Positions 7,903 to 16,346 are shown, counted from the stretch's first letter. The stretch is 19,778 nt of DNA from CAZDAW01 sp964503685 (GCA_964503685.1 CAZDAW010000061.1:1-19778), one strand, 5' to 3'. The notes: generated by a model not told the origin, from the sequence alone. Made by a program: numbers and translations.

Positions 7903-8895
7903 TCAAATCCCGCGATAGCTGATCCACCAGCGATAGAGGCGATACAGAGAAGGGTAGTAAACGTAATCCCAGGCGCCGGCTGCCCGCAACAGTGCGCCGC
8001 CGTACCCGCGTTTAAAACGATAAACGCCCCACAAGCCATCCGAACGGTCGGTAAAATTGGCCTCCAAATCTTTTTCTTCCGCATCCGGCACCCCCCACAG
8101 GTCATAACTGGTGCAGCCTTTCTGCCGCGCCCAGCGCATCGCCTCCCACTGCAACAAATAAGTGGGCATCAAATTTCGCTGCATTTCCGTCGAAGCGCCG
8201 TAAAAATACCAGGCGCGCTCGCCGCGATAAAAAACCATCAGCGCCGCCAATGGCTCTCCCTGGTATTCAGCCATCAGAAGTTCACAGGCGCCTCCGGGGT
8301 GAAACAAATCATACGCCCGGCGGTAATAGGCCAGGCTGTGTACTCCGAACTCATCCCGCTCGCCGGTCTCCAGCATCATCTTATAGAAAGAATCGATGTC
8401 CTTTGACATCTTTACTCTGACCCCCTTCTTCTCGGCCAGGCGAATGTTATAGCGCGTCTTTTGTTTCATCCGCGCCAGAATATCATCCTCCCTTCCAGTC
8501 AAATCAACAACAATTGTGCGCGGCGGCTGAATCACATGACCGCTCGGTACAAATCCGGGTAACTGGCGTTCGAAAAAAGTGTTATCGGCCAACTGCCACA
8601 AGTCTGGTTCCACTTTAAGAAGAACCGCACGTCGGGTTCGGCACAGGTCGTGCAACTCCGGCAGCAATTCAGTCCAATCAGGCCCAAGCGGGCCTTTCGG
8701 TACATAGGCCAAAGAGAAACCCAACGGCAGCCGGCGAAAAAGAACCTGCGCGCCGTTTCTTCCCTTTTGCAAATACACCACATCCCAGCCGAAGGCAGCT
8801 TTAAGTGAACCCCAACCGGCTGTTTGCATGATGTGCGCGTTCGGGTGTGAATCAATAAATTCACGCCATTGTTGATCAGTTAATTGAGTCATCAT
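7903..8895 (-). CDS. FemAB/FemX-type aminoacyltransferase, copy A
   Basis: A 330-residue FemABX family ligase and the first of the tandem pair. It shares the whole framework of copy B: MQTAGWGSLKAAFGWDV, VPKGPLGPDW, KQKTRYNIRLAEKKGV, MPTYLLQWEAMRWARQKG, YDLWGVPD and VYRFKRGYGG. It carries a short extra acidic segment (EEKDLEANFTD) before the last conserved block. The start is an ATG at 8895 that forms an ATGA overlap with the stop of the capD-like gene; a second ATG follows directly. Two non-identical copies usually indicate successive additions to one bridge, as FemX, FemA and FemB do in staphylococci; applying that here is inference. No membrane segments are seen, consistent with a cytoplasmic enzyme acting on lipid-linked precursors. 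Confidence 0.87.
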   Translation of the reverse strand: MMTQLTDQQWREFIDSHPNAHIMQTAGWGSLKAAFGWDVVYLQKGRNGAQVLFRRLPLGFSLAYVPKGPLGPDWTELLPELHDLCRTRRAVLLKVEPDLWQLADNTFFERQLPGFVPSGHVIQPPRTIVVDLTGREDDILARMKQKTRYNIRLAEKKGVRVKMSKDIDSFYKMMLETGERDEFGVHSLAYYRRAYDLFHPGGACELLMAEYQGEPLAALMVFYRGERAWYFYGASTEMQRNLMPTYLLQWEAMRWARQKGCTSYDLWGVPDAEEKDLEANFTDRSDGLWGVYRFKRGYGGALLRAAGAWDYVYYPSLYRLYRWWISYRGI

Positions 8896-10784
8896 TCATA
8901 CGACGTCAGGTCAGGAGGCGGCGTGCTGCAAATCGCGGAACCGGGAATGATCTCATCCAACATGGTCATAATCGCCTGAATATCTCCCTCTCGCGCCAGA
9001 CGGATAATCTCATTGACCGTCTGGTCGAGAGCTTTCCCGTTCAGAATTTCCTCTTCATCCAGTCTGAAGATATCCGGATGCCCCGTCGGTTGGAAGGCAT
9101 ATCCCTCATCCCAGAGATCTTCGCTTAATTTCTCGCCTGGGCGAATACCGGTAAACACGATCTCGATGTCCCGGCCAGGTTCCAGACCAGAAAGGCGAAT
9201 CAAATCTTCAGCCAGATCAAGAATGCGTACCTGCTGACCCATATTCAAAACAAATACTTCTCCGCCCTCGCCCATCGAAGAGGCCTGCAAAGTCAAATTG
9301 ACTGCTTCAGGAATCGTCATAAAATAACGACGCATTTCCGGGTGGGTGATTGTTACCGGCCCGCCGCGGGCAATCTGGCGTTTGAACAACGGCACCACAC
9401 TACCGCGGCTGCCCAAAACGTTGCCAAAACGCACCGCGGAAAACGCCCGCCCTGAACGATGACCCGCGTCCAAAACGATCATCTCAGCCAGGCGTTTTGT
9501 TGCGCCCATCACATTCTGCGGGCGAACTGCTTTATCGGAAGAGATTAATACCAGGCGTTCCACATTGTGCGCCAGAGAGACGTCAACGATATTGCGCGTC
9601 CCCAGCACATTATTGGTAACTGCTTCTTCGACGTTAGCTTCCATCAGAGGCACATGCTTGTGCGCTGCAGCATGGAAGACAACCTGCGGGCGGTGTTTTT
9701 CAAAAATCACCTGCAAACGGGGCAAATCCCGCACATCAGCAATGACCGGCCTGATTGCCAGCGAAGAGAAGCTCTCTTCCAGTTCGAGTAACGTCTCGAA
9801 GATGCTGTTTTCGCCGTGCCCCAAAAGAATCAACTCGTTTGGCCCCCAACGCGCCGCCTGGCGGCACAATTCACGCCCGATCGAGCCGCCGGCGCCGGTG
9901 ATCAAAACATTACGCCCGGTAAGGCTCAAACCGACCATTTCATTGTCCAGGTGCGTCGTTTCACGGCGCAGCAAGTCGGTAATATCCACCTCGCGCAACC
10001 GGCTGACATTCACCTTGCCGCCAATCAGTTCATTCATCCCCGGCATTGTCCGGAATGGAACACTCTTCAACCGACAGACATCCGCTACCAGGCGCACGAC
10101 ACGCCCCGGAGCGCTAGGTATCGCAATGGTTACTTCATCAATATGATATTCTTCAATAACACGGGCCAGATCCGAAAGCGTCCCGACTACCGCGATGCCG
10201 TGGATCTGATTTCCCTGCTTGGAAGGGTCATCATCTAAAAATCCAACCGGGTTCTTGTTGAGCTGGCGATTTTTCTGCATCTCGCGCGCCACCAGCGCGC
10301 CGGCGTCGCCGGCCCCGACAATTAGAATATTGCGTTCACGCCTGAGGCTCTGCGCGCTGTTTGGCAACGCATGGCTTTCGAACAACACCCGGATGGCAAA
10401 GCGAATCCCGCCAACTGCCATAAGAGAGAGCATCCAGTCAATGATCAAGACAGAGCGAGGAAAACCGATGAAAACCCGCGCTGAAAACAATCCAATCATC
10501 ACGACTGATACTACAACAGAAGCTGTGGTAACTGCCAGAACGATTAACTTCAATTCCCGGATGCTGGCATAAACCCACAACCGCCGGTATAACCCAAAGA
10601 AATAATAAACCACGGGTTTAACGACCAGCCCCACAATTGCCAGACAATAAAACGACGGGAGATAAAAACTGAAAGCCGAATCCAGTTCCAGACGCAATAC
10701 GTAACTGCCCAGCGCAACGACCAGCGCCAATAGCATATCGCCGATAATCAAATATCGGTTGCGTATATGAGTCCTGGCTTTCAT
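8892..10784 (-). CDS. capD: CapD/WbpM-like membrane nucleotide-sugar 4,6-dehydratase
   Basis: A long-form polysaccharide dehydratase of about 630 residues that converts UDP-GlcNAc (or a related sugar) to a 4-keto-6-deoxy sugar. The N-terminal ~140 residues hold four hydrophobic segments. A first Rossmann domain follows with ILIVGAGDAGALVAREM, and a second with VLITGAGGSIGREL. The active-site block SSDKAVRPQNVMGATKRLAE has Met in place of the usual SDR Tyr, as in WbpM and related long enzymes (Ser-Met-Lys triad). RFGNVLGSRGSVVPLF is also diagnostic. I choose the ATG at 10784, which gives an ATGA overlap with the epimerase stop and has GAGTGG 7 nt upstream. An in-frame ATG at 10796 adds four residues and is possible. 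The product likely feeds the neighbouring sugar transferase with a deoxy-amino sugar. Confidence 0.92.
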   Translation of the reverse strand: MKARTHIRNRYLIIGDMLLALVVALGSYVLRLELDSAFSFYLPSFYCLAIVGLVVKPVVYYFFGLYRRLWVYASIRELKLIVLAVTTASVVVSVVMIGLFSARVFIGFPRSVLIIDWMLSLMAVGGIRFAIRVLFESHALPNSAQSLRRERNILIVGAGDAGALVAREMQKNRQLNKNPVGFLDDDPSKQGNQIHGIAVVGTLSDLARVIEEYHIDEVTIAIPSAPGRVVRLVADVCRLKSVPFRTMPGMNELIGGKVNVSRLREVDITDLLRRETTHLDNEMVGLSLTGRNVLITGAGGSIGRELCRQAARWGPNELILLGHGENSIFETLLELEESFSSLAIRPVIADVRDLPRLQVIFEKHRPQVVFHAAAHKHVPLMEANVEEAVTNNVLGTRNIVDVSLAHNVERLVLISSDKAVRPQNVMGATKRLAEMIVLDAGHRSGRAFSAVRFGNVLGSRGSVVPLFKRQIARGGPVTITHPEMRRYFMTIPEAVNLTLQASSMGEGGEVFVLNMGQQVRILDLAEDLIRLSGLEPGRDIEIVFTGIRPGEKLSEDLWDEGYAFQPTGHPDIFRLDEEEILNGKALDQTVNEIIRLAREGDIQAIMTMLDEIIPGSAICSTPPPDLTSYE

Positions 10785-11710
10785 TTTCGCATCCACTCGA
10801 TTGTTTTATTAAGACCTTCCGGCAGACTGACCTGCGGTGTAAAACCCAATTCACGGGCGGCTTTTGTCGGGTCGCCAAATGAGCGGTAAATATCACCGCT
10901 GCGCGATGGCGCAAACCGGGGAGGCGGCGCGCCGGGCAGTAACTTTTCGAGTTCATGCCATAAATCCAGCAGACTATTCTCTGTTCCGGCGCAAACATTG
11001 AAAATCTTCCCGCCGGCTTGAGGATTTTCTGCAGCCAGCAGATTGGCTTTCACCACATCAGAAACGTACACGAAATCGCGGGTTTGCTTTCCATCCCCAT
11101 AAATGGTGGCCGGCTGATTGGATAATATCTGGTGAATGAAAATCGGAATGACCGCTGCATATTGAGAATACGGCGACTGGCGCGGCCCGTAAACATTGAA
11201 ATAGCGCAGGCAGACCACAGGAAGATTGAACGCCTGCGTGTATAAAGCCGCCATCGTTTCTGTCATTTGTTTTGAGGCGGCGTATGGCGAGAGCGGCGTA
11301 AAATGACCGTCCTCCGATAGGGGAACGTCTGTCGAATCGCCATAGACAGCGCAACTGGACGCCATGACCACTTTTTGAACGCCGGCTTTGCTGGCTGCCT
11401 GAAGCAAATTCAACGTGCCGGTCACATTAATGGCAAAAGACTTGTACGGATCCTCCATCGATTCTGGAACAGATACCTGCGCCGCTTCGTGGAAGATCAC
11501 ATCCACACCACGAACTGCCGCAGCAACCTGGTCAGCATTCCGCAGATCGCCCTCTTCCACTTCCAGGCGTCCTCCCAGATCAGCCAGATTCGATCTCTGG
11601 CCGGTCGAAAAATTATCGAAAACCCGCACCTGCTCGCCGCGGGCTAACAAAGCCTGCGCCAAATTGGAACCGATGAAACCGGCGCCGCCGGTAACTAACT
11701 TAATTGTCAT
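10781..11710 (-). CDS. NAD-dependent UDP-sugar epimerase (extended SDR)
   Basis: A 309-residue extended short-chain dehydrogenase of the UDP-glucose/UDP-GlcNAc 4-epimerase group. LVTGGAGFIGSNLAQALL is the NAD site at the N-terminus. SSCAVYGDST carries the catalytic Ser, and SPYAASK has Tyr143 and Lys147. VCLRYFNVYGPRQ and ATIYGDGKQTRDFVYVSDVV are typical of substrate-binding segments of this family. Full length for the family, with no truncation. Its ATG shares one nucleotide with the stop of the preceding sugar transferase (TAATG), so it is translationally coupled. Within the operon it would supply an epimerised UDP-sugar for surface polysaccharide. WbpP-like UDP-GlcNAc to UDP-GalNAc and GalE-like activities cannot be separated by eye. 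Confidence 0.9.
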   Translation of the reverse strand: MTIKLVTGGAGFIGSNLAQALLARGEQVRVFDNFSTGQRSNLADLGGRLEVEEGDLRNADQVAAAVRGVDVIFHEAAQVSVPESMEDPYKSFAINVTGTLNLLQAASKAGVQKVVMASSCAVYGDSTDVPLSEDGHFTPLSPYAASKQMTETMAALYTQAFNLPVVCLRYFNVYGPRQSPYSQYAAVIPIFIHQILSNQPATIYGDGKQTRDFVYVSDVVKANLLAAENPQAGGKIFNVCAGTENSLLDLWHELEKLLPGAPPPRFAPSRSGDIYRSFGDPTKAARELGFTPQVSLPEGLNKTIEWMRK

Positions 11711-13134
11711 TATTGTCCTCGAAATCCGAATATCGTACCGAAAGTTCTCATCATGATGGATAAATCCAGCACAATACTGCGATGGGTTATATAGTACAAA
11801 TCGTACTCAATTTTTATTGCCGTATCTTCGACGGAGTCAGCATATCCAAAATTGACCTGAGCCCAACCGGTAATTCCCGGTTTGACCAGAAGACGCGCCC
11901 GATAAAAAGGCACCTGTTTTTGCAATTCTTTAACCAGTTCAGGACGCTCAGAACGCGGCCCAACCATGCTCATCTCTCCACGCAGCACATTAATGAATTG
12001 GGGAAATTCATCCATGTGCGATTTACGCAAGAATTTTCCCACCCGGGTGATCCGGGAGTCGTGCTCGCGGGTAAATTGCGGTCCGTTAGATTCTGCATTC
12101 TGATACATCGTTCGGAATTTGATAATCCGATACGGCTGTCCACCCTTACCCAGGCGATCCTGCGCGTAAAGAATCGGGAAACCGCTGTCCAGCACAATCG
12201 CCAATCCGATAAACGGGAAAGTCGCCAGCAAGATCAACGCGCCGACCAGAGCAACGGTTATATCAATCAGGCGCTTGGCCAGATCGTAAAAACTGCTCAC
12301 CGTCAGGTGATCCACAAAAGAACGCAGTATCCAATCCGCCTCCAGATACTGAATCGGCGTACGTCCCATAACTTCTTCGTAGAATTTTTGCATCCGAATG
12401 ACTTCCAGCCCGGCTTCTTGAGCTTCGAGCAGGGCCTGGAACATGCTTCCCTGCATTTTGCCCGATATCGACACGATCAAATCGGTAACACATTCACGGT
12501 CGATGATCTCATGAAGCTGGTCGCTGCCGCCAACCACTTTAAACCCTTCAATCAATGTGCCAAGTTTTCTGGGGTCATCATCAATGATCCCAACCAGATA
12601 GATGGTCGGCCGCGACCATTTTTTGATCACTCGGGCAATGGCCTGCCCGGCTCTACCCCCGCCCACCAGTAAAACGCGGCGCATCAAGGCCGGGGCTGTA
12701 AAGATCTGGATATACAAGCCGCGCCACATAATGGTCAGCAGTGTTGCAGCCAGAATAAACCCGGCAACACCGCGGCGGGGTAACGAGTTTGGTTCGGAAG
12801 TAAAATAAATGACCAGATAGACTGCCAGTAGAACCAGCGCCGCCCGGCTGATCCCGGCCAGTGTATCTTTCCAGCTATTGGCGTGGCGGACATCGTAAAG
12901 TTCGATTAATAGTATCAGCCAGATGAACGGCAGCAGAAAATACCAGAACGGCGGCCGGACTGTCAGAAACTCAAAGGAAAATTCCATCCAGGCATCGCCG
13001 CGCGCCCAGTAATATGAAGCGCCCAATAATGCAATGAAAGCAACAATAAAATCACCGATCAGCAGTAATGTGCGCCGTTCGGCGTTTCTAAAACGCATTG
13101 GAATTGCTTTTTGAAATCGTCTCTGAGGGACCAT
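11710..13134 (-). CDS. Polyprenyl-phosphate sugar-1-phosphate transferase (initiating transferase)
   Basis: A 474-residue membrane enzyme that starts a polysaccharide repeat unit by moving a sugar-1-phosphate from UDP-sugar to undecaprenyl phosphate. Four N-terminal hydrophobic segments are followed by a CoA-binding-like Rossmann region (RVLLVGGGRAGQAIARVI). A membrane-entering helix (VALVGALILLATFPFIGLAI) leads into the C-terminal catalytic domain: RLGKGGQPYRIIKFRTM, LRKSHMDEFPQFINVLRGEM, SMVGPRSERPELV and VKPGITGWAQVN are the signature blocks of the WbaP/CpsE/EpsE family. The start is uncertain. An ATG at 13134 is preceded two codons earlier by GTG at 13140, another ATG is at 13098, and none has a strong ribosome binding site. 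The gene lies 18 nt after the glycosyltransferase stop. Confidence 0.92.
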   Translation of the reverse strand: MVPQRRFQKAIPMRFRNAERRTLLLIGDFIVAFIALLGASYYWARGDAWMEFSFEFLTVRPPFWYFLLPFIWLILLIELYDVRHANSWKDTLAGISRAALVLLAVYLVIYFTSEPNSLPRRGVAGFILAATLLTIMWRGLYIQIFTAPALMRRVLLVGGGRAGQAIARVIKKWSRPTIYLVGIIDDDPRKLGTLIEGFKVVGGSDQLHEIIDRECVTDLIVSISGKMQGSMFQALLEAQEAGLEVIRMQKFYEEVMGRTPIQYLEADWILRSFVDHLTVSSFYDLAKRLIDITVALVGALILLATFPFIGLAIVLDSGFPILYAQDRLGKGGQPYRIIKFRTMYQNAESNGPQFTREHDSRITRVGKFLRKSHMDEFPQFINVLRGEMSMVGPRSERPELVKELQKQVPFYRARLLVKPGITGWAQVNFGYADSVEDTAIKIEYDLYYITHRSIVLDLSIMMRTFGTIFGFRGQ

Positions 13135-13152
13135 TGACACGCAGACTAAAAT

Positions 13153-14136
13153 TTATTTTTTAACCAGACTCCAGAGAAACCCGGCGCCCCACGACAAATG
13201 CATGGCAGCGATAGCCAAAGGAACTCCTATCAGATAAAGCCATTGACGGCGGCTTACCGCCAATTGTACTGCAACGGCTGTTAAAACAATTAAGTATACC
13301 AGCAATTCAAGTGCAAGCGCGATTCGGGCAAACTGAAAACCGATTGCCAGGATGCCCCATATAACCAGGCTGAGCACAAATAACGGCGGCAAAGCCTGCC
13401 GCCAGCGTAAAGTCGCCGGGTAACGCCGAAGCATTTTGTATTTCCAAAAACCATAGCGCCAATACTGGCGCGCCAGCGCGGCAAGATCAGGCCGGGCAAA
13501 ATAAACCGAATGGATAGCCGGATCTAGCCAGATTTTGCCGCCCGACTGACGCAGCCGGGCATTGAATTCGTAATCTTCATTTGTTAATAAAGACTCATCA
13601 AACTTGCCAATTCGTTCAACCAGCGAGCGCTTGAAAGCTCCAAACGGGACCGTATCTACCAGACCGGCCTGCGTGGTATAGCGATAGCGAGCGTCGCCCA
13701 CGCCGATCGGGTTTGCCGCCGCCGCGGCAATTGATTCGGCGATCCAGCTCTTTCCACCCGGTTTGATATCCCACACACCGCCCACATTATTGCCGAGGCC
13801 GCTCTCCAACGCCGCAGCGCAACGGGCGACATAATCCTTATCAGGAACCGCATGCGCATCCAGACGAACGATAATCTCACCGGTTGCTGCCTCAATGGCG
13901 CAGTTCAAAGCCGCCGGGATAATCCGTTTCACGTTATCCACAACCCTGATGTTTAAATCAGGATGCTCTTTCCGGAAGACTTCGATTTCATCCCGTGTAC
14001 GGTCGGTCGAGAGACCATCGGCGATAACAACTTCCATTTCGTTCCGTGGATAAGACTGTTGATAAACAGCATCCAGCAGCAAACGAATGGTTGCCTGTTC
14101 ATTATAACAAGGTACGATCACTGAGACGCGATTCAT
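13153..14136 (-). CDS. Family 2 glycosyltransferase with C-terminal membrane segments
   Basis: A 327-residue GT-A glycosyltransferase that probably extends a lipid-linked surface glycan on the cytoplasmic face. MNRVSVIVPCYNEQ starts the nucleotide-binding fold, IVRLDAHAVPD contains the DXD-like metal site, and NEDYEFNARLRQSGG carries the probable catalytic Asp. QYWRYGFWKYKMLRR follows. Three hydrophobic segments end the protein (LFVLSLVIWGILAIGF and the two after it), as in the ExoA-like branch. I choose the ATG at 14136. A TTG 12 codons earlier (14172) would add a non-family extension. There is no clear ribosome binding site. It is the first gene of the long - strand envelope operon, so the operon promoter should lie in the intergenic region just upstream. 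Confidence 0.88.
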   Translation of the reverse strand: MNRVSVIVPCYNEQATIRLLLDAVYQQSYPRNEMEVVIADGLSTDRTRDEIEVFRKEHPDLNIRVVDNVKRIIPAALNCAIEAATGEIIVRLDAHAVPDKDYVARCAAALESGLGNNVGGVWDIKPGGKSWIAESIAAAAANPIGVGDARYRYTTQAGLVDTVPFGAFKRSLVERIGKFDESLLTNEDYEFNARLRQSGGKIWLDPAIHSVYFARPDLAALARQYWRYGFWKYKMLRRYPATLRWRQALPPLFVLSLVIWGILAIGFQFARIALALELLVYLIVLTAVAVQLAVSRRQWLYLIGVPLAIAAMHLSWGAGFLWSLVKK

Positions 14137-14238
14137 AGCGAGGACAACCCAATGATAACAGATATATAGCAATCCGATAAGTCATTCACCCCATTTTATT
14201 CCCAAATTCACAAAAATAATCATCAACCACCAAAAAGT

Positions 14239-14393
14239 TGTCATCGCAAGCCGTCTCACAAAAGCGGCGCAGCGATCTCTCGATCAATATGGAAATCACT
14301 TGCCCGTCGGATATGCTGTCAATCGATTAGCGGAGCATTTCTCTCAGGAAGGTCCTTTCTCCTCTGCGAGGCTCGCTCCATCCGCAATGACAG
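14239..14393. repeat. Degenerate GTCATTGCGAG-type inverted repeat element
   Basis: The left end reads TGTCATCGCAAGCC. The right end, on the opposite strand, reads CTGTCATTGCGGATGGAGCG. The termini therefore match as an inverted pair (TGTCATYGC), and the left arm continues with GGCGCAGCGATCTC. This resembles dispersed intergenic repeats of the form GTCATTGCGAG...GCAATCTC found in many bacterial genomes. There is no open reading frame inside, so if mobile it would depend on a transposase elsewhere. The arms have diverged. Confidence 0.5.
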
Positions 14394-14478
14394 TTTATGC
14401 ATACAAGATCGCATAACCGCGCTTTTTTTCGAGTTATCTACAGGTTTTGGAAATTTATTCATCCAAGATAACAATAAA

Positions 14479-14509
14479 TCCCAGGCGCATAAATAAGCAG
14501 CGCCCGGGA
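14479..14509 (-). terminator. Terminator-like hairpin downstream of ridA
   Basis: TCCCAGGCGC (14479-14488) pairs with GCGCCCGGGA (14500-14509), 9 of 10 positions with an 11-nt loop. On the - strand it is followed by TTTATTGTTATC, a moderately T-rich run. It lies 65 nt after the ridA stop. Confidence 0.6.
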
Positions 14510-14574
14510 CTTCAACAGATAACAGATTAATTTTCGATCTTCCCCGTTAATGCGGATGATCCATTGACAGGGTT

Positions 14575-14964
14575 TTATTTGGCTTTTGCCGCAATGGCTT
14601 CAATCTCGACAGCCGCTCCTTTGGGTAAGGCAGCCACCTGAACAGCCGAGCGGGCAGGCGGATTTTCAGTGAAGAATTCTCCGTAAACTGCGTTCATCCT
14701 GGCGAAATCGTTCATATCCCGCAGGAAGACGGTGGTCTTCAAAACCATATCCAGCGATGAACCAGCCGCCTCGAGGATATTTTTAACGTTGGTCAAGGCC
14801 TGGCGGGTTTCGGCTTCGACGCCGCCGGCGACCATTTCATTCGTGGCCGGGTCGAGCCCGATTTGTCCGGCGGTAAAGACCAGGTCGCAAAATTGAGCGC
14901 CGACTGAATAGGGGCCAATGGCGCGCGGCGCCTTATCAGTAGCAATGATTTTCTTTTCAGACAT
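14575..14964 (-). CDS. ridA: RidA family 2-iminobutanoate/2-iminopropanoate deaminase
   Basis: A 129-residue RidA (YjgF/YER057c) protein, normal length. It hydrolyses reactive enamine/imine intermediates released by PLP enzymes, in the cytosol as a trimer. AIGPYSVGAQ, FTAGQIGLDPAT and PPARSAVQVAALPKGAAVEI are the signatures. Arg105 and Glu120 are the conserved active-site residues of the deaminating subgroup. The start ATG has an almost perfect AAGGAGG 4-5 nt upstream. It is a single-gene unit with its own promoter (14999-15027) and terminator (14479-14509), separated from ahcY by another terminator. The PLP-dependent D-cysteine desulfhydrase-like enzyme encoded at 5846-6805 is the type of enzyme whose by-products RidA clears, but the two are not linked in one operon. 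Confidence 0.94.
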   Translation of the reverse strand: MSEKKIIATDKAPRAIGPYSVGAQFCDLVFTAGQIGLDPATNEMVAGGVEAETRQALTNVKNILEAAGSSLDMVLKTTVFLRDMNDFARMNAVYGEFFTENPPARSAVQVAALPKGAAVEIEAIAAKAK

Positions 14965-14998
14965 AATTCCTCCTTATCATATATCATATATTTTATAC

Positions 14999-15027
14999 AG
15001 TATATCACAGCCCGTTTGACGATACAA
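14999..15027 (-). promoter_or_regulatory. Predicted sigma-70-type promoter of ridA
   Basis: On the - strand TTGTAT (15022-15027) and TATACT (14999-15004) are separated by exactly 17 bp, a good match to the -35/-10 consensus. The -10 lies about 35 nt before the ridA ATG, leaving room for the strong AAGGAGG site. Confidence 0.55.
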
Positions 15028-15031
15028 TGAC

Positions 15032-15060
15032 AAAAAAGCCCTGCGAAGAATTCGCAAGGC
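15032..15060 (-). terminator. Intrinsic terminator of the pfkB-ahcY unit
   Basis: GCCCTGCGAA (15038-15047), loop GAA, TTCGCAAGGC (15051-15060): a 10-position stem with one mismatch. On the - strand it is followed directly by TTTTTTG, a textbook Rho-independent terminator 10 nt after the ahcY stop. Confidence 0.85.
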
Positions 15061-15069
15061 CGGATTTTT

Positions 15070-16329
15070 CTAGGTACCCTCTTCCCAAGAGTTGAGGTAC
15101 TTCACCTGCTCTTCGGTCAGGGTGTCAATCTTGACGCCCATCGCTTCCAGCTTCAGGCGGGCAATCTCGTGGTCGATATCTTCAGGCACACTGTAAACCT
15201 TCTTTTGTAAATCGGCCGCGTGCTTGACCATGTATTCAGCACTCAACGCCTGGTTAGCAAAAGACATATCCATTACGCTGGCCGGATGGCCTTCGGCTGA
15301 GGCCAGGTTAATGAGCCGCCCTTCGCCCAAAATGTGAATCTGACGTCCGTCTTTCAATTCGTACTGGTCAACGAAGGGACGCACCAACCGTTTGCTGGTC
15401 GCCATTTTTTCCAGCGCGGGGATATTGATTTCAACGTTGAAGTGACCGGAATTGGCAACGAGCGCGCCGTCTTTCATCGCCTCGAAGTGATGACGGTCGA
15501 TTACATTGATATCCCCTGTCAGGGTAACGAAGATATCGCCGATTTTTGCGGCTTCGGTCATAGGCATCACACGGAAACCGTCCATCACCGCTTCGAGCGC
15601 CGCCAGGGGGTCAACCTCAGTAACAATCACGTTGGCGCCCATGCCACGCGCCCGCATCGCCAGACCGCGCCCGCACCAGCCGTAACCGGCAACCACAAAT
15701 ACCTTGCCTGCCAGCAAAATATTGGTAGCGCGGATGATACCATCAATAGTCGATTGCCCGGTGCCATAGCGGTTATCGAAGAAGTGCTTGGTCAAAGCAT
15801 CATTAACTGCGATGACCGGAAAGCTCAAAGCGCCGTCGGCAGCCATGGCGCGCAGACGAATGACGCCGGTGGTCGTCTCTTCAGTGCCGCCCACCACATC
15901 CTTGATCAGTTCGCGGCGCTCTTTGTGGATGGTGCTGACCAGATCAGCGCCATCGTCCATGGTCATGTGCGGTTTGTGATCGAGAGCAGCATTGATGTGC
16001 TTATAGTACGTCTTATTGTCTTCGCCTTTGATAGCATAAACCGGAATCTCGTCGTGAGAAACCAGAGAAGCCGCGACGTCATCCTGCGTCGAAAGGGGAT
16101 TCGATGCAGTCAGTACGATATCGGCGCCGCCTGCCTGCAGGGTGCGCATCAGGTTGGCAGTTTCGGTCGTCACATGCAGACAGGCAGAAAGACGCATTCC
16201 AGCCAGAGGGCGCTCCTTAGCAAAACGTTCACGGATCAGGCGCAGTACGGGCATCTCACGCTCCGCCCACTCAATGCGCCGCCGGCCGCCTTCGGCCAGC
16301 TTCATATCTTTTACGTCATAATTATCCAT
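15070..16329 (-). CDS. ahcY: Adenosylhomocysteinase (S-adenosyl-L-homocysteine hydrolase)
   Basis: A 419-residue NAD-dependent SAH hydrolase that splits S-adenosylhomocysteine into homocysteine and adenosine, relieving product inhibition of methyltransferases. SACLHVTTETANL has the conserved His (51). GGTEETTTG, VNDALTKHFFDNRYGTGQS (Lys181) and the NAD loop GYGWCGRGLAMRARGMGA are all intact. The length fits the short subgroup seen in archaea, Thermotogae and Chloroflexota. It lacks the ~40-residue insertion of the longer (~470 residue) bacterial form, and its C-terminus ends YLNSWEEGT, not the PDHYRY-type tail. Some short-form enzymes prefer S-inosylhomocysteine, so the exact substrate is not certain. 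GGAGAG lies 6 nt before the ATG. It follows the PfkB gene by 17 nt, so the two are co-transcribed. Confidence 0.93.
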   Translation of the reverse strand: MDNYDVKDMKLAEGGRRRIEWAEREMPVLRLIRERFAKERPLAGMRLSACLHVTTETANLMRTLQAGGADIVLTASNPLSTQDDVAASLVSHDEIPVYAIKGEDNKTYYKHINAALDHKPHMTMDDGADLVSTIHKERRELIKDVVGGTEETTTGVIRLRAMAADGALSFPVIAVNDALTKHFFDNRYGTGQSTIDGIIRATNILLAGKVFVVAGYGWCGRGLAMRARGMGANVIVTEVDPLAALEAVMDGFRVMPMTEAAKIGDIFVTLTGDINVIDRHHFEAMKDGALVANSGHFNVEINIPALEKMATSKRLVRPFVDQYELKDGRQIHILGEGRLINLASAEGHPASVMDMSFANQALSAEYMVKHAADLQKKVYSVPEDIDHEIARLKLEAMGVKIDTLTEEQVKYLNSWEEGT

Positions 16330-16346
16330 TGATACTCTCCATTATC

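Larger units (their letters stand above)
14137..14574. other. 438-bp intergenic region with repeat, terminator and operon leader
   Basis: No supported gene. The part nearest the glycosyltransferase (14137-14238) is AT-rich and should hold the promoter of the envelope operon. TATATA lies at about 14163-14168 but I found no good -35 box. A degenerate inverted repeat occupies 14239-14393, and a hairpin at 14479-14509 ends the ridA transcript. Confidence 0.5.

Noticed and set aside
11782..12672. A 296-codon + strand frame opposite the sugar-phosphate transferase gene
   Set aside because: It is antisense to the conserved Bac_transf domain, with a His/Asn/Gln-rich translation typical of shadow frames.
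15334..16332. A 332-codon open frame on the + strand opposite ahcY
   Set aside because: It is exactly antisense to a well-conserved SAH hydrolase, its translation has no recognisable motif, and it owes its length to codon bias of the real gene.
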